A stretch of DNA of 64,000 bases from Croceibacterium soli (GCF_009828065.1 NZ_WTYK01000002.1:310001-374000); one strand, 5' to 3'. Positions 8,939-17,125 are shown, counted from the stretch's first letter. The notes: generated by a model not told the origin, from the sequence alone. A program made the numbers and translations.

Positions 8939-9130
8939 ATGGACGAACTGCTTTCACGGATGTGGGTAGACCGCGCAGACCGCCGGCAGCAGGAGCGGGA
9001 GACGGCTCGCGCTACGGGCGGCTCCGGAGCCCTTAAAGCCGTTGCCCCATCGTACAGCGAAAGGCACGCTTTTGAAGCTGGGCCCGTGCGCGTTGCGTTT
9101 CGCTCCTGGCTGACTGCGGCGTTCCGCTAG
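8939..9130 (+). CDS. Small hypothetical protein divergent from LysR gene
   Basis: A 63-residue ORF starting at ATG 8939, with a good AAAGGA ribosome binding site about 5-8 bp upstream. The protein is rich in Arg, Ala and acidic residues at its N-terminus and ends VRVAFRSWLTAAFR, which could form a basic amphipathic helix. I recognise no family and see no signal peptide. Support comes from the ribosome binding site and from its position opposite a LysR gene, which often controls its divergent neighbour. It may still be spurious. Confidence 0.5.
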   Translation: MDELLSRMWVDRADRRQQERETARATGGSGALKAVAPSYSERHAFEAGPVRVAFRSWLTAAFR

Positions 9131-9140
9131 AGCCAGGAAG

Positions 9141-9647
9141 TCAGAGTTCGGCAAAAGCGGTGGTGACGACGACGCGCTCGCCGTCCCACGCGGGCACGGC
9201 GGCTTCGATCATCGGGACCATGAAGCGCTTGCCGGTGGGCCGCTCGATCTCGAGCACATCGCCCGCGCCGTAGTTCTCGACCGCGACGACCGAGCCCAGT
9301 GCTTCACCGGCATCGGAGACCGCCGTCAGTCCGAGCAGGTCGGCGTGGTAGTACTCGCCTTCCGCCAGCGGCGGGAGCGCCGAGCGCGGGACCGTCAACA
9401 CGGTCCCGCGTAGAGCTTCGGCGCCGTTGCGGTCGGCCACTTCCTCGAACCGGGCGACCGCCCCGCCCTTGCCGTCGTCGCGCAGCTTCTTCAGCGTCAG
9501 GGTGCCGCCGTTGAAACGCTTGTGGCTGCGGAGCGTGTCGAGGCCCTCGCCGAACAGCTTCAGGCGGACTTCGCCCGTCAGGCCGTGCGCGCCGATGACG
9601 GCGGCCAGCGTGACGGGCTTGTCCCGGGCAGCTTCCTTGGAAACCAA
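9141..9647 (-). CDS. rimM: 16S rRNA processing protein RimM
   Basis: Assists maturation of the 16S rRNA 3' domain and binds ribosomal protein S19. The 168-residue protein has the RimM N-terminal beta-barrel (TLAAVIGAHGLTGEVRLKLF), the linker EGEYYHADLLGL and the PRC-barrel half ending FMVPMIEAAVPAWDGERVVV. The start appears to be TTG at 9647, only 6 bp after the rpsP stop and with no good Shine-Dalgarno, so coupling to rpsP is likely. trmD would normally follow, but vapBC and associated genes lie in between. Confidence 0.95.
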   Translation of the reverse strand: MVSKEAARDKPVTLAAVIGAHGLTGEVRLKLFGEGLDTLRSHKRFNGGTLTLKKLRDDGKGGAVARFEEVADRNGAEALRGTVLTVPRSALPPLAEGEYYHADLLGLTAVSDAGEALGSVVAVENYGAGDVLEIERPTGKRFMVPMIEAAVPAWDGERVVVTTAFAEL

Positions 9648-9653
9648 GGCTGT

Positions 9654-10169
9654 TTAGCCCTCGGCCTTGTCCTCGGCGCCTTCGACCGGCTCGTCCGAAC
9701 TGGCGGCGACGGTGTTGTCGGCTTCGCCCGGGGTTTCCGCACCTTCGACAGGCTCGTCGGAGCTGACGGCGGTCTCTTCGGCGGCCGGAGCGGCGGCTTC
9801 TTCAGCGGCAGCCTTGGCGGCTTCCTCGGCTTCAGCGGCCTTGGCGGCCTTCTCCTCGGCGCGCTCCTTGGCGGCCTGGCCCGGCTCACCCTTCTTCGGG
9901 TTGTTGCGGGCCGCACGCTCCTGGATGCCGGCGGCGTCGAGGAAACGAGCCACGCGGTCGGAAGCCTTGGCGCCGACGCCGAGCCAGTAGCGCGCGCGGT
10001 CTTCGTTGAGCTTCACGCGGTTCTCGTCGTCCTTGGCGAGGAGCGGGTTATAGGTCCCGATCTGCTCGAGGTACTTGCCGTCGCGCGCGGCGCGGCTGTC
10101 GGCAGCCACGATGCGGTAATAAGGACGCTTCTTCGCACCACCGCGCGAGAGCCTGAGAGAGATAGCCAT
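9654..10169 (-). CDS. rpsP: 30S ribosomal protein S16 with long acidic Ala/Glu tail
   Basis: The conserved S16 body covers residues 1-80 ([20 protein letters not shown], then GTYNPL and [20 protein letters not shown]). Most bacterial S16 proteins end near there; this one continues to residue 171 with a low-complexity Ala/Glu/Lys segment, then two copies of [10 protein letters not shown]. Extended S16 tails are known in Alphaproteobacteria, but this one is long. The tail is probably disordered and on the ribosome surface. It lies 38 bp downstream of ffh and directly upstream of rimM. Confidence 0.96.
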   Translation of the reverse strand: MAISLRLSRGGAKKRPYYRIVAADSRAARDGKYLEQIGTYNPLLAKDDENRVKLNEDRARYWLGVGAKASDRVARFLDAAGIQERAARNNPKKGEPGQAAKERAEEKAAKAAEAEEAAKAAAEEAAAPAAEETAVSSDEPVEGAETPGEADNTVAASSDEPVEGAEDKAEG

Positions 10170-10206
10170 TTTACTTCACCTTTCCGTATCAAATATCTGA
10201 AAACCG

Positions 10207-11670
10207 TTATTTCTTTTTGAGGAAGTCGAGCATATCGGAGGGGAGCTGATTGCCGGGCAGGCCGGGCATTCCCCCGCCTCCGGGTCCGCCGATCCCCGGC
10301 TGACCCCCACCCATTCCGCCACCCATTCCGCCGCCGCCGAGCAGCGCGCCGAGGCCCTTGAGCCCGCCCATCTTCTTGATCTGCTTCATCGCGCGGCCCA
10401 TTTCCTGGTGCATCTTGAGCAGCTTGTTGACGTCCTGCACCTGCAGGCCGGAACCCGCGGCCACACGCTTCTTGCGCCGCGCGTTCATCAGTTCGGGCCG
10501 GGCGCGTTCCTGCGCGGTCATCGAACCGATGATCGCATCCATGTGCACCAGGACCTTGTCGTCGACGCCGCTCTGCTGCATCGCCGCCTTGGCCTTTTTC
10601 ATGCCCGGCAGCATGCCCGCGAGCATGCCCAGTCCGCCCATGTTCTGCATCTGCTTGAGCTGCATGCGCAGGTCGTTCAGGTCGAACTGACCCTTCATCA
10701 TCCGCGAGGCGAGGCGGTCGGCATCGTCCTTCTGGATCGTCGCCGCGGCCTTTTCGACCAGGCTGACAACGTCGCCCATGCCGAGGATGCGGCCGGCGAC
10801 CCGCTCGGGGCTGAACGGCTCGATCGCGTCGAGCTTCTCGCCGGTGCCGGCGAACTTGATCGGCTTGCCGGTGACCGCGCGCATCGACAGCGCCGCGCCG
10901 CCGCGGGCATCGCCGTCCATGCGGGTGAGGATCACGCCGGTCAGCGGCACTTCGTCGGAGAAGCTTTGCGCGACGTTGACCGCGTCCTGGCCGGTCAGCG
11001 AGTCGACCACCAGCAGCACTTCGGTCGGCGCCGAGACCCCGGCGACGGCCTTCATCTCGGCCATAAGCGCTTCGTCGACGTGGAGCCGGCCGGCGGTGTC
11101 GAGCAGGAGCACGTCCACGGCCTGGAGCTTCGCCGATTCGAGCGCGCGCCGAGCGATGTCGACCGGCTGCTGGCCGACGATGATCGGCAGCGTGGCGACG
11201 TCGACCTGCTCGCCGAGCACCTTGAGCTGCTCCTGCGCTGCCGGACGGTTCACGTCCAGCGAGGCCATCATGGCCTTTTTGCCGTGCTTCTCGCGGATCA
11301 GCTTGCCGAGCTTGGCGGTCGTGGTGGTCTTGCCCGACCCCTGCAGGCCGACCATCATGATGACGACCGGCGGCCTGGCTTCGAGGACGAGCGGCTCCGC
11401 CCCTTCACCGCCGAGCATCGCCACAAGCTCGTCATTGACGATCTTCACGACCTGCTGGCCGGGCGTGACCGACTTCAGGACCTGCTGGCCGATCGCCCGT
11501 TCGGTCACCGCATCGATGAACTTGCGCGCGACGGGCAGCGCCACGTCGGCTTCGAGCAGGGCGACGCGGACTTCGCGCATCGCTTCCCGCACGTCCTGTT
11601 CGTTCAGCGCGCCGCGCCCGCGCAGGCGGTCGAAGACCCCGGTCAGGCGATCGGACAGCGTATCGAACAT
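10207..11670 (-). CDS. ffh: Signal recognition particle protein Ffh
   Basis: The SRP GTPase, which binds 4.5S RNA and targets nascent membrane proteins to FtsY. The 487-residue protein has an N domain (1-85), the G domain with P-loop VGLQGSGKTTT near 105-115, DVNRPAAQEQL, DTAGRLHVDEALM and TRMDGDARGGAALS, and a Met-rich M domain (about 320-440). The tail is unusually Gly/Met/Pro-rich (GGGGMGGGMGGGQPG). The start is the ATG giving MFDTLSDRLTGVF; the upstream extension has no homology. First gene of the split ffh-rpsP-rimM operon. Confidence 0.98.
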   Translation of the reverse strand: MFDTLSDRLTGVFDRLRGRGALNEQDVREAMREVRVALLEADVALPVARKFIDAVTERAIGQQVLKSVTPGQQVVKIVNDELVAMLGGEGAEPLVLEARPPVVIMMVGLQGSGKTTTTAKLGKLIREKHGKKAMMASLDVNRPAAQEQLKVLGEQVDVATLPIIVGQQPVDIARRALESAKLQAVDVLLLDTAGRLHVDEALMAEMKAVAGVSAPTEVLLVVDSLTGQDAVNVAQSFSDEVPLTGVILTRMDGDARGGAALSMRAVTGKPIKFAGTGEKLDAIEPFSPERVAGRILGMGDVVSLVEKAAATIQKDDADRLASRMMKGQFDLNDLRMQLKQMQNMGGLGMLAGMLPGMKKAKAAMQQSGVDDKVLVHMDAIIGSMTAQERARPELMNARRKKRVAAGSGLQVQDVNKLLKMHQEMGRAMKQIKKMGGLKGLGALLGGGGMGGGMGGGQPGIGGPGGGGMPGLPGNQLPSDMLDFLKKK

Positions 11671-11849
11671 AGGCGTCGCGTACTCTCTCTGCGTGGCCGC
11701 TTCCCCGAACGGCGGGAAAGCCCCAAAGCCAAAAACGCCGGCGGACGAAACCTCGTCAGCCAGCGGGCAAATCGGCAATCAGTTCCATGCAACGGGCATG
11801 GTGTATTTCGGTCGTTCGGTTTGCCAAGTTTGGGCGGTAAACCGTTGAA

Positions 11850-11925
<76 letters not shown>

Positions 11926-12034
11926 GTACCATTCATCTCGGAACGCCCTGGGGGGCGTCCCATCCGCGAACCTTGTCGGCCCGGCGGGTGGTCCCTGTAT
12001 GAGCACACCCGCCGCTTCGCAAGCCTAAAATTCG

Positions 12035-12355
12035 TCAGCTGTCTTCGTCTTCGTCGTCGCTCTTGGTCACGCCGAGATCGTCGTCGCCGCCGAGGTCGAC
12101 GTCGTTGTCGGGCGAATCCTCGTCATCGTCGATGTCGAGATCCTCATCGTCGTCGGCCAGATCGGAATCGGCTTCCTTCGCCTCCGGCTTCTTCTCCGCT
12201 TCGAAGGGAATCGGCTGCTTGGATTTGAGCACGGGCTCCGGATACCATTCGTTCCCGCACTCGATGCAGGTCACGGGCTCATCCTTGCCGAGGTCGTAGA
12301 AGCGCTCCCCGCACTTGGGGCAGTTGCGCTTGTGGCCCCACTCTGGCTTGACCAT
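12035..12355 (-). CDS. FYDLN-acid family (TIGR02300) zinc-ribbon protein
   Basis: A 106-residue protein with an N-terminal zinc ribbon (CPKCGERFYDLGKDEPVTC, then CxxC in CIECG) and a highly acidic C-terminus made mostly of Asp and Glu. This is the layout of the alphaproteobacterial FYDLN-acid family, whose name comes from the motif here read as FYDLGK, with Gly replacing the usual Asn. Function in the family is unknown; such acidic tails suggest a nucleic-acid mimic or a chaperone, which is inference. Start is the ATG giving MVKPEWGHKR, the conserved N-terminus. Confidence 0.85.
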   Translation of the reverse strand: MVKPEWGHKRNCPKCGERFYDLGKDEPVTCIECGNEWYPEPVLKSKQPIPFEAEKKPEAKEADSDLADDDEDLDIDDDEDSPDNDVDLGGDDDLGVTKSDDEDEDS

Positions 12356-12529
12356 GTACAAATATTCCTCTTGGCGCGCCCGCCCCGTGAGGCAGGCGGA
12401 AGTCTCGTGAAACTTGATGGGCTTGTCCCTGACGCGATTCAAGGACCGGAATCAACAGCGGGGCGCGCCTTGCCATAGGGCAGGTGCGCTGTCAAAAGCC
12501 CGCGCCTTCGCCGTCACGGGAATTCTCTG

Positions 12530-13873
12530 TTGTCCAGCCACGATCCCAGCGCCATGCGCCCGCGCCGCTTCAGCCCCTCGGGCCCGCTCACCGGCACGAT
12601 CCGCGTTCCGGGCGATAAGTCGATCAGCCACCGTTCGCTGATGTTCGGCGCCCTGGCCGTGGGCGAGACGCGGGTCAGCGGACTGCTGGAAGGCGAAGAC
12701 GTTCTCGCCACCGCCGCCGCCTTGCGGGCGATGGGCGCGACGATCGAGCGCACCGGCGAAGGCGAATGGCGCATCCAAGGCGTCGGGGTCGGCGGCCTGC
12801 TGCAGCCTTCGGGCGCGCTCGACATGGGCAACTCAGGCACCTCCACGCGGCTGCTGATGGGCCTGGTGGCAAGCCATCCGATCAGCGCGACGTTCGTCGG
12901 CGACGCCAGCCTCTCCAAGCGCCCGATGGGCCGCGTGATCGAGCCACTCTCCCAAATGGGCGCGAGCTTCGAGGCGAGCCCCGGCGGGACCCTGCCGCTG
13001 ATGCTGCGCGGGATCTGTCCCGCCGTGCCGATCGCCTACCGGCTTCCGGTCGCCAGCGCGCAAGTGAAGAGCGCGGTGCTGCTCGCCGGGCTCAACACCG
13101 CCGGGATCACCACCGTCACCGAGCCGGTGCCGACGCGCGACCATACCGAACGTATGCTCAAGGGCTTCGGCGCCGACTTGTGGGTCGACGAAGAGAACGG
13201 CGAGCGAGTCATCCGCCTGCGCGGCGAGGCCGACTTGCGCCCGCAGACGATCGAAGTGCCGGGTGATCCCTCGTCCGCCGCCTTCTTCGCCGTCGCCGCG
13301 CTCGTGGTGCCGGGCAGCGACCTGGTGATCGAGAACGTCGGCCTCAATCCGACCCGCGCCGGGCTGTTCGAAGTGCTGCGCCAGATGGGCGGCAGCATCG
13401 AAGAATTGGGCAGGCGCGAAGTGGGCGGTGAGCCGGTCGCGGACTTGCGGGTTCGCCACTCGGCGCTGAAGGGCGTCGAGGTCGACCCCGCCCTCGCCCC
13501 GAGCATGATCGACGAATTCCCTGTGTTGTTCGTCGCCGCCGCGCTGGCGCAAGGGCGCACCGTCACAAGCGGCCTCGACGAGCTGCGGGTCAAGGAAAGC
13601 GATCGCATCGCGGTAATGGCCGCCGCGCTCGCCGGCGCAGGTGCACGGGTGGAGGAGCGCGAGGACGGCCTCGTGATCGAAGGCACCGGCGGCGATCCGC
13701 TGCCGGGCGGCGATTCGCCGGCTGCGACGCACCTGGATCACCGCATCGCCATGAGCATGGCCGTGGCCGGCCTCGTCAGCCGCGACGGCGTGGAAGTGGA
13801 CGACACGCGCCCAATCGCCACCAGCTTCCCGGCATTCGAAACGCTGCTGGAACAGGCCGCACAGCCCGCCTGA
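12530..13873 (+). CDS. aroA: 3-phosphoshikimate 1-carboxyvinyltransferase (EPSP synthase)
   Basis: Condenses shikimate-3-phosphate with phosphoenolpyruvate in the shikimate pathway; the target of glyphosate. About 447 residues with [16 protein letters not shown] (shikimate-phosphate and PEP binding), [13 protein letters not shown] (PEP-loop motif), and the C-terminal ELRVKESDR and [10 protein letters not shown] motifs. The TTG at 12530 is taken as start because homologues begin a few residues before [11 protein letters not shown] and GGGA lies upstream; the ATG at 12554 is the alternative but lacks a visible ribosome binding site. It heads an aroA-cmk-rpsA series interrupted by an antisense exporter gene. 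Confidence 0.96.
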   Translation: MSSHDPSAMRPRRFSPSGPLTGTIRVPGDKSISHRSLMFGALAVGETRVSGLLEGEDVLATAAALRAMGATIERTGEGEWRIQGVGVGGLLQPSGALDMGNSGTSTRLLMGLVASHPISATFVGDASLSKRPMGRVIEPLSQMGASFEASPGGTLPLMLRGICPAVPIAYRLPVASAQVKSAVLLAGLNTAGITTVTEPVPTRDHTERMLKGFGADLWVDEENGERVIRLRGEADLRPQTIEVPGDPSSAAFFAVAALVVPGSDLVIENVGLNPTRAGLFEVLRQMGGSIEELGRREVGGEPVADLRVRHSALKGVEVDPALAPSMIDEFPVLFVAAALAQGRTVTSGLDELRVKESDRIAVMAAALAGAGARVEEREDGLVIEGTGGDPLPGGDSPAATHLDHRIAMSMAVAGLVSRDGVEVDDTRPIATSFPAFETLLEQAAQPA

Positions 13874-13878
13874 GCCAA

Positions 13879-14019
13879 AATCCTCCCCGGGACGGGGAGG
13901 TGGCAGCGCGTAGCGCCGACGGAGGGGGGCTTTGGCCTGGCTCTACCGTTCTTCCAGGCCAAAGCCCCCCTCCACCACCCGCTACGCGGGCGGTCCCCCT
14001 CCCCGTCCCGGGGAGGATT
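13879..14019. repeat. Family A palindromic element, copy 1
   Basis: The ends are exact 19-bp inverted repeats: AATCCTCCCCGGGACGGGG (13879-13897) and its complement at 14001-14019. The centre is a second palindrome in which GCTTTGGCCTGG pairs with CCAGGCCAAAGC. The sub-motifs GGAGGTGGC, CGACGGAGG, CCCTCCACCACCC and GGTCCCCCTCCCCG recur in copies at 36460 and 40447. The sugE stop codon begins at the base after the right arm, so the element fills the space between two convergent genes and may act as a bidirectional terminator. Confidence 0.9.
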
Positions 14020-14340
14020 CTAAGTCGGGCTGGACAGCTTCATCAGCACCAGCCCGCCGACAATCAACAGCGCGGCGAGGATGCGCATGGGGCTCGCCGC
14101 CTCCCCCAGTACGGCCACGCCGACCACGAACGCGCCGACCGCGCCGATGCCGGTCCAAACCGTATAGGCCGTGCCCAGCGGCAGCGATTTCATCGCCGCG
14201 GCCAGCAGTCCGAAGCTCAGGAACATCGCCAGAATGGTGACGACGGTCGGCACCGGGCGCGAAAAGCCGTCGGACAGCTTCATCGCATAGGCCCAGACGA
14301 TCTCCAGCAGACCGGCGAAAAACAGGATGATCCAAGCCAC
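14020..14340 (-). CDS. sugE: SMR-family exporter, Gdx/SugE subtype (probable guanidinium exporter)
   Basis: A 106-residue small multidrug-resistance protein with four membrane helices. The essential membrane Glu is in FAGLLEIVWAYAMK, and the Gdx/SugE hallmark LPLGTAYTVWTGIGAVGA is present, as opposed to the drug-exporting EmrE pattern. Gdx proteins exchange guanidinium for protons. Start chosen at GTG 14340 because it has a perfect GGAGG five bases upstream and gives the family N-terminus MAWIILFFAGLLE; an in-frame ATG at 14352 lacks a ribosome binding site. A hairpin with an ACGG loop lies just upstream (14362-14375). It is antisense between aroA and cmk. Confidence 0.9.
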   Translation of the reverse strand: MAWIILFFAGLLEIVWAYAMKLSDGFSRPVPTVVTILAMFLSFGLLAAAMKSLPLGTAYTVWTGIGAVGAFVVGVAVLGEAASPMRILAALLIVGGLVLMKLSSPT

Positions 14341-14361
14341 GGCAGCCTCCATCGTTGGCTG

Positions 14362-14375
14362 CCGGGCCGTCCCGG
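14362..14375 (-). promoter_or_regulatory. ACGG-loop hairpin before sugE (guanidine-II-like half site)
   Basis: On the transcript, CCGGG-ACGG-CCCGG forms a perfect 5-bp stem with an ACGG tetraloop, 11 nt upstream of the GGAGG of sugE. It matches the GGGACGRCCC core of guanidine-II (mini-ykkC) hairpins, which control Gdx genes. Guanidine-II riboswitches have two such hairpins; I find no second ACGR loop in the 110 nt upstream. It may be a degenerate riboswitch or chance in a GC-rich genome. Confidence 0.4.
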
Positions 14376-14527
14376 TCTTGAGCGCCGCGAACGGCACGGG
14401 GGACGTGGCCGCCGCGCCAGCGCAGATAGTTTGCAACAGGCCGGTTCTCAAGACGGCTTTTGCCGACTAGGTGCCGCGGCACACTTTAGCGAGGGGCGGC
14501 GATGATCATGGCAGCGAGACGGGTTCG

Positions 14528-15151
14528 ATGATCATTGCCGTCGACGGACCCACTGCCTCCGGCAAAGGCACGATCGCCCGCGCCCTGGCGGAGCATTTCG
14601 GCCTGCCGCACCTCGACACCGGCCTGCTGTACCGGGCCGTGGGCCGCCAGGTCTTCCTCGACGGCGGCGATCCGGACAATGGCGGCGACGCACTGACCGC
14701 CACGACTTTCCCCGACGGGCTGCTGCTGGACCCGGAGTTGCGCAGCGAAGTCACGGGAGGGCTGGCGAGCCGTGTCTCGGTCCACGCCTCCGTCCGCGCG
14801 GCGCTCTACGAACGACAGCGCGCTTTCGCCACGCAACCCGGCGGCGCGGTCCTCGACGGGCGCGACATCGGCACGGTGATCGCGCCGGATGCCGACGTGA
14901 AGCTGTTCGTCACCGCCAGCGTGGAAGCGCGCGCCGAACGCCGCTGGAAGGAAATGCAGGAGCGCGGGGCGGCTCGTTCGCTCGAGGAAATCGAAGCCGA
15001 TCTCCGCCTGCGCGACGAGCGCGACCGTACCCGCGCCGAGGCACCGCTCCGCGCCGCCGAAGGAGCGGTCGTGCTCGACACGTCCGAACTGGACCGCGAC
15101 GCAGCCGTCGCTGCGGCCATAGCGGCAGTCGAGGCCCACCTCGGCGCCTGA
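14528..15151 (+). CDS. cmk: Cytidylate kinase
   Basis: Phosphorylates CMP and dCMP to the diphosphates. The 207-residue protein starts MIIAVDGPTASGKGTIARA (P-loop at residues 6-13) and contains LDTGLLYRAVG (NMP-binding), LDGRDIGTVIAPDADVKLFV and the lid-region RLRDERDRTRAEAPL. The ATG at 14528 is the family start. The order aroA-cmk-rpsA is common in proteobacteria. Confidence 0.97.
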   Translation: MIIAVDGPTASGKGTIARALAEHFGLPHLDTGLLYRAVGRQVFLDGGDPDNGGDALTATTFPDGLLLDPELRSEVTGGLASRVSVHASVRAALYERQRAFATQPGGAVLDGRDIGTVIAPDADVKLFVTASVEARAERRWKEMQERGAARSLEEIEADLRLRDERDRTRAEAPLRAAEGAVVLDTSELDRDAAVAAAIAAVEAHLGA

Positions 15152-15417
15152 TCGGCAGGCGTGGTTTCGCTTGCCTTTCGCCGCGTTTTCGCCTAGCGCG
15201 CGCCCGTTCGATCGGGCTGTAGCCCGGGTCGAGAGCGCGCTTCATTGCACGGCCGGCACATTGGGCGGTTCTCCGCCTCAGCCGCTCCATTCCGCTCCCG
15301 CCCCACCCGCCCCGAAAGGACGCTCGCGAAGGCAATCGGCCCCGCGGGCAGTTCGGCCACAAAGACCGGCGGATACAACCGCCTGGCCGGAAAAACGTGA
15401 ATTAGGATTTCGACTTT
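15152..15417 (+). other. rpsA leader region without a recognisable gene
   Basis: A 266-bp GC-rich stretch between cmk and rpsA. I see several short stem-forming runs, for example GATCGGGCTGTAGCCCGGGTC near 15211, but no conserved riboswitch, tRNA or coding sequence. rpsA messages are autoregulated through their leader in other proteobacteria, so this is where such control would act; that is inference. Confidence 0.4.
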
Positions 15418-17124
15418 ATGGCGTCTGCTGCCACCCCTACCCGCGACGATTTCGCGAAACTCCTCGATGAACAGCTCGGCGGCGCCGACGATGGCGGCTT
15501 CGAAGGCCGTGTCGTGAAGGGCACCGTCACCGCGATCGAAAATGGCATGGCCATGATCGACGTGGGCCTGAAGAGCGAAGGCCGCGTGTCTCTGCGCGAA
15601 TTCAGCCGCGGCGAAGACGAGCCGGCTCTCAGCGTCGGCGATGAAGTCGAAGTGTTCGTCGACCGCGTCGAGAACGCCGACGGCGAAGCGATGCTCAGCC
15701 GCGACCGCGCCCGCCGCGAAGCCGCCTGGGACAAGCTCGAAAACGAATTCGGCGAAGGCAAGCGCGTCGAAGGCCGCATCTTCGGCCGCGTCAAGGGCGG
15801 CTTCACCGTCGACCTCGACGGCGCCGTGGCCTTCCTGCCCGGCAGCCAGGTCGACATCCGCCCGGTCCGCGACGTGGGCCCGCTGATGGACATGCCGCAG
15901 CCGTTCCAGATCCTCAAGATGGACCGCCGCCGGGGCAACATCGTCGTCTCGCGCCGCGCCGTCCTGGAAGAGACGCGCGCAGAACAGCGCAGCGAGCTGA
16001 TCGACAAGCTGGCCGAAGGCCAGGTGATCGACGGCGTCGTCAAGAACATCACCGACTACGGCGCATTCGTCGATCTCGGCGGTATCGACGGCCTGCTGCA
16101 CGTCACCGACATGAGCTACAAGCGGGTCAACCACCCGTCCGAGGTGATCAACATCGGTGACACCGTCACCGTGCAGATCATCCGCATCAACGCCGAAACC
16201 CAGCGCATCAGCCTCGGCATGAAGCAGCTCGAAAGCGATCCCTGGGGCGCTGTCGCCGCCAAGTATCCGGTCGGCGCGAAGGTCACCGGCACGGTCACGA
16301 ACATCACCGAATACGGTGCGTTCGTGGAGCTGGAAGCCGGCATCGAAGGCCTGGTCCACGTCTCGGAAATGAGCTGGACCAAGAAGAACGTCCACCCGGG
16401 CAAGATCGTCTCGACCTCGCAGGAAGTCGAAGTGATGGTGCTCGAGGTCGACTCCGAGAAGCGCCGCATCTCGCTCGGCCTCAAGCAGGCCCAGCGCAAC
16501 CCGTGGGAAGAGTTCGCCGAAAAGCACCCGGTCGGCTCGAAGGTCGAAGGCGAAGTCAAGAACGCCACCGAGTTCGGCCTGTTCATCGGCCTGCCCGGCG
16601 ACGTGGACGGCATGGTCCACATGTCGGACATCGCCTGGGGCATCTCCGGCGAAGACGCGCTTGCCCTGCACCGCAAGGGTGAGCAGGTCGAAGCGGTCGT
16701 GCTCGATGTCGACACCGACAAGGAGCGCATCAGCCTCGGCATGAAGCAGCTCGAAAAGGGCGCCCCGGCAGCCGGCGGCGCCGCAGTCGACGGCCTGAAG
16801 AAGAACGACGTGGTCACCGTGACCGTGCTCGAAGTTCGCGACGGCGGCCTGGAAGTCCAGGCTGGCGACGACGGCGCGACCGGCTTCATCAAGCGCAGCG
16901 ACCTCGGCCGCGACCGCGACGAGCAGCGTCCCGACCGCTTCCAGGCCGGCCAGAAGATCGATGCCATGGTCATCGGCTTCGACCGTTCGAAGAAGCCGAA
17001 CTTCTCGATCAAGGCCCGCCAGATCTCGGAAGAGAAGCAGGCTGTCGAGCAGTACGGTTCGTCCGACTCGGGCGCATCGCTGGGCGACATCCTCAGCGAA
17101 GCTCTGAAGAAGCAGGGCGAGTAA
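15418..17124 (+). CDS. rpsA: 30S ribosomal protein S1
   Basis: S1 unwinds and recruits mRNA to the 30S subunit. The 568-residue protein has six S1 (OB-fold) domains. Domain junctions are visible as VVKGTVTAIENGMAMIDVGL (about 37), VEGRIFGRVKGGFTVDL (117), VIDGVVKNITDYGAFVDL (205), VTGTVTNITEYGAFVEL (290), VEGEVKNATEFGLFIGL (377) and VVTVTVLEVRDGGLEVQ (463). Domains 3 and 4 are the most alike, as is usual. The ATG at 15418 has a weak AGGA site upstream. A strong terminator follows at 17180. Confidence 0.98.
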   Translation: MASAATPTRDDFAKLLDEQLGGADDGGFEGRVVKGTVTAIENGMAMIDVGLKSEGRVSLREFSRGEDEPALSVGDEVEVFVDRVENADGEAMLSRDRARREAAWDKLENEFGEGKRVEGRIFGRVKGGFTVDLDGAVAFLPGSQVDIRPVRDVGPLMDMPQPFQILKMDRRRGNIVVSRRAVLEETRAEQRSELIDKLAEGQVIDGVVKNITDYGAFVDLGGIDGLLHVTDMSYKRVNHPSEVINIGDTVTVQIIRINAETQRISLGMKQLESDPWGAVAAKYPVGAKVTGTVTNITEYGAFVELEAGIEGLVHVSEMSWTKKNVHPGKIVSTSQEVEVMVLEVDSEKRRISLGLKQAQRNPWEEFAEKHPVGSKVEGEVKNATEFGLFIGLPGDVDGMVHMSDIAWGISGEDALALHRKGEQVEAVVLDVDTDKERISLGMKQLEKGAPAAGGAAVDGLKKNDVVTVTVLEVRDGGLEVQAGDDGATGFIKRSDLGRDRDEQRPDRFQAGQKIDAMVIGFDRSKKPNFSIKARQISEEKQAVEQYGSSDSGASLGDILSEALKKQGE

Positions 17125-17125
17125 C

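Noticed and set aside
5166-11670. Genomic island or prophage within the split operon
   Set aside because: The inserted block has no integrase, transposase, direct repeats or tRNA target that I can see, and its base composition looks like the surroundings apart from the operator.
11671-11778. Upstream extension of ffh by 36 codons
   Set aside because: Low-complexity sequence with no homology, whereas MFDTLSDRLTGVF is the family start.
14353-14480. Full two-hairpin guanidine-II riboswitch or guanidine-I/III aptamer
   Set aside because: Only one ACGR-loop hairpin is present and I could not match the longer guanidine-I or III consensus; kept only as a half-site candidate.
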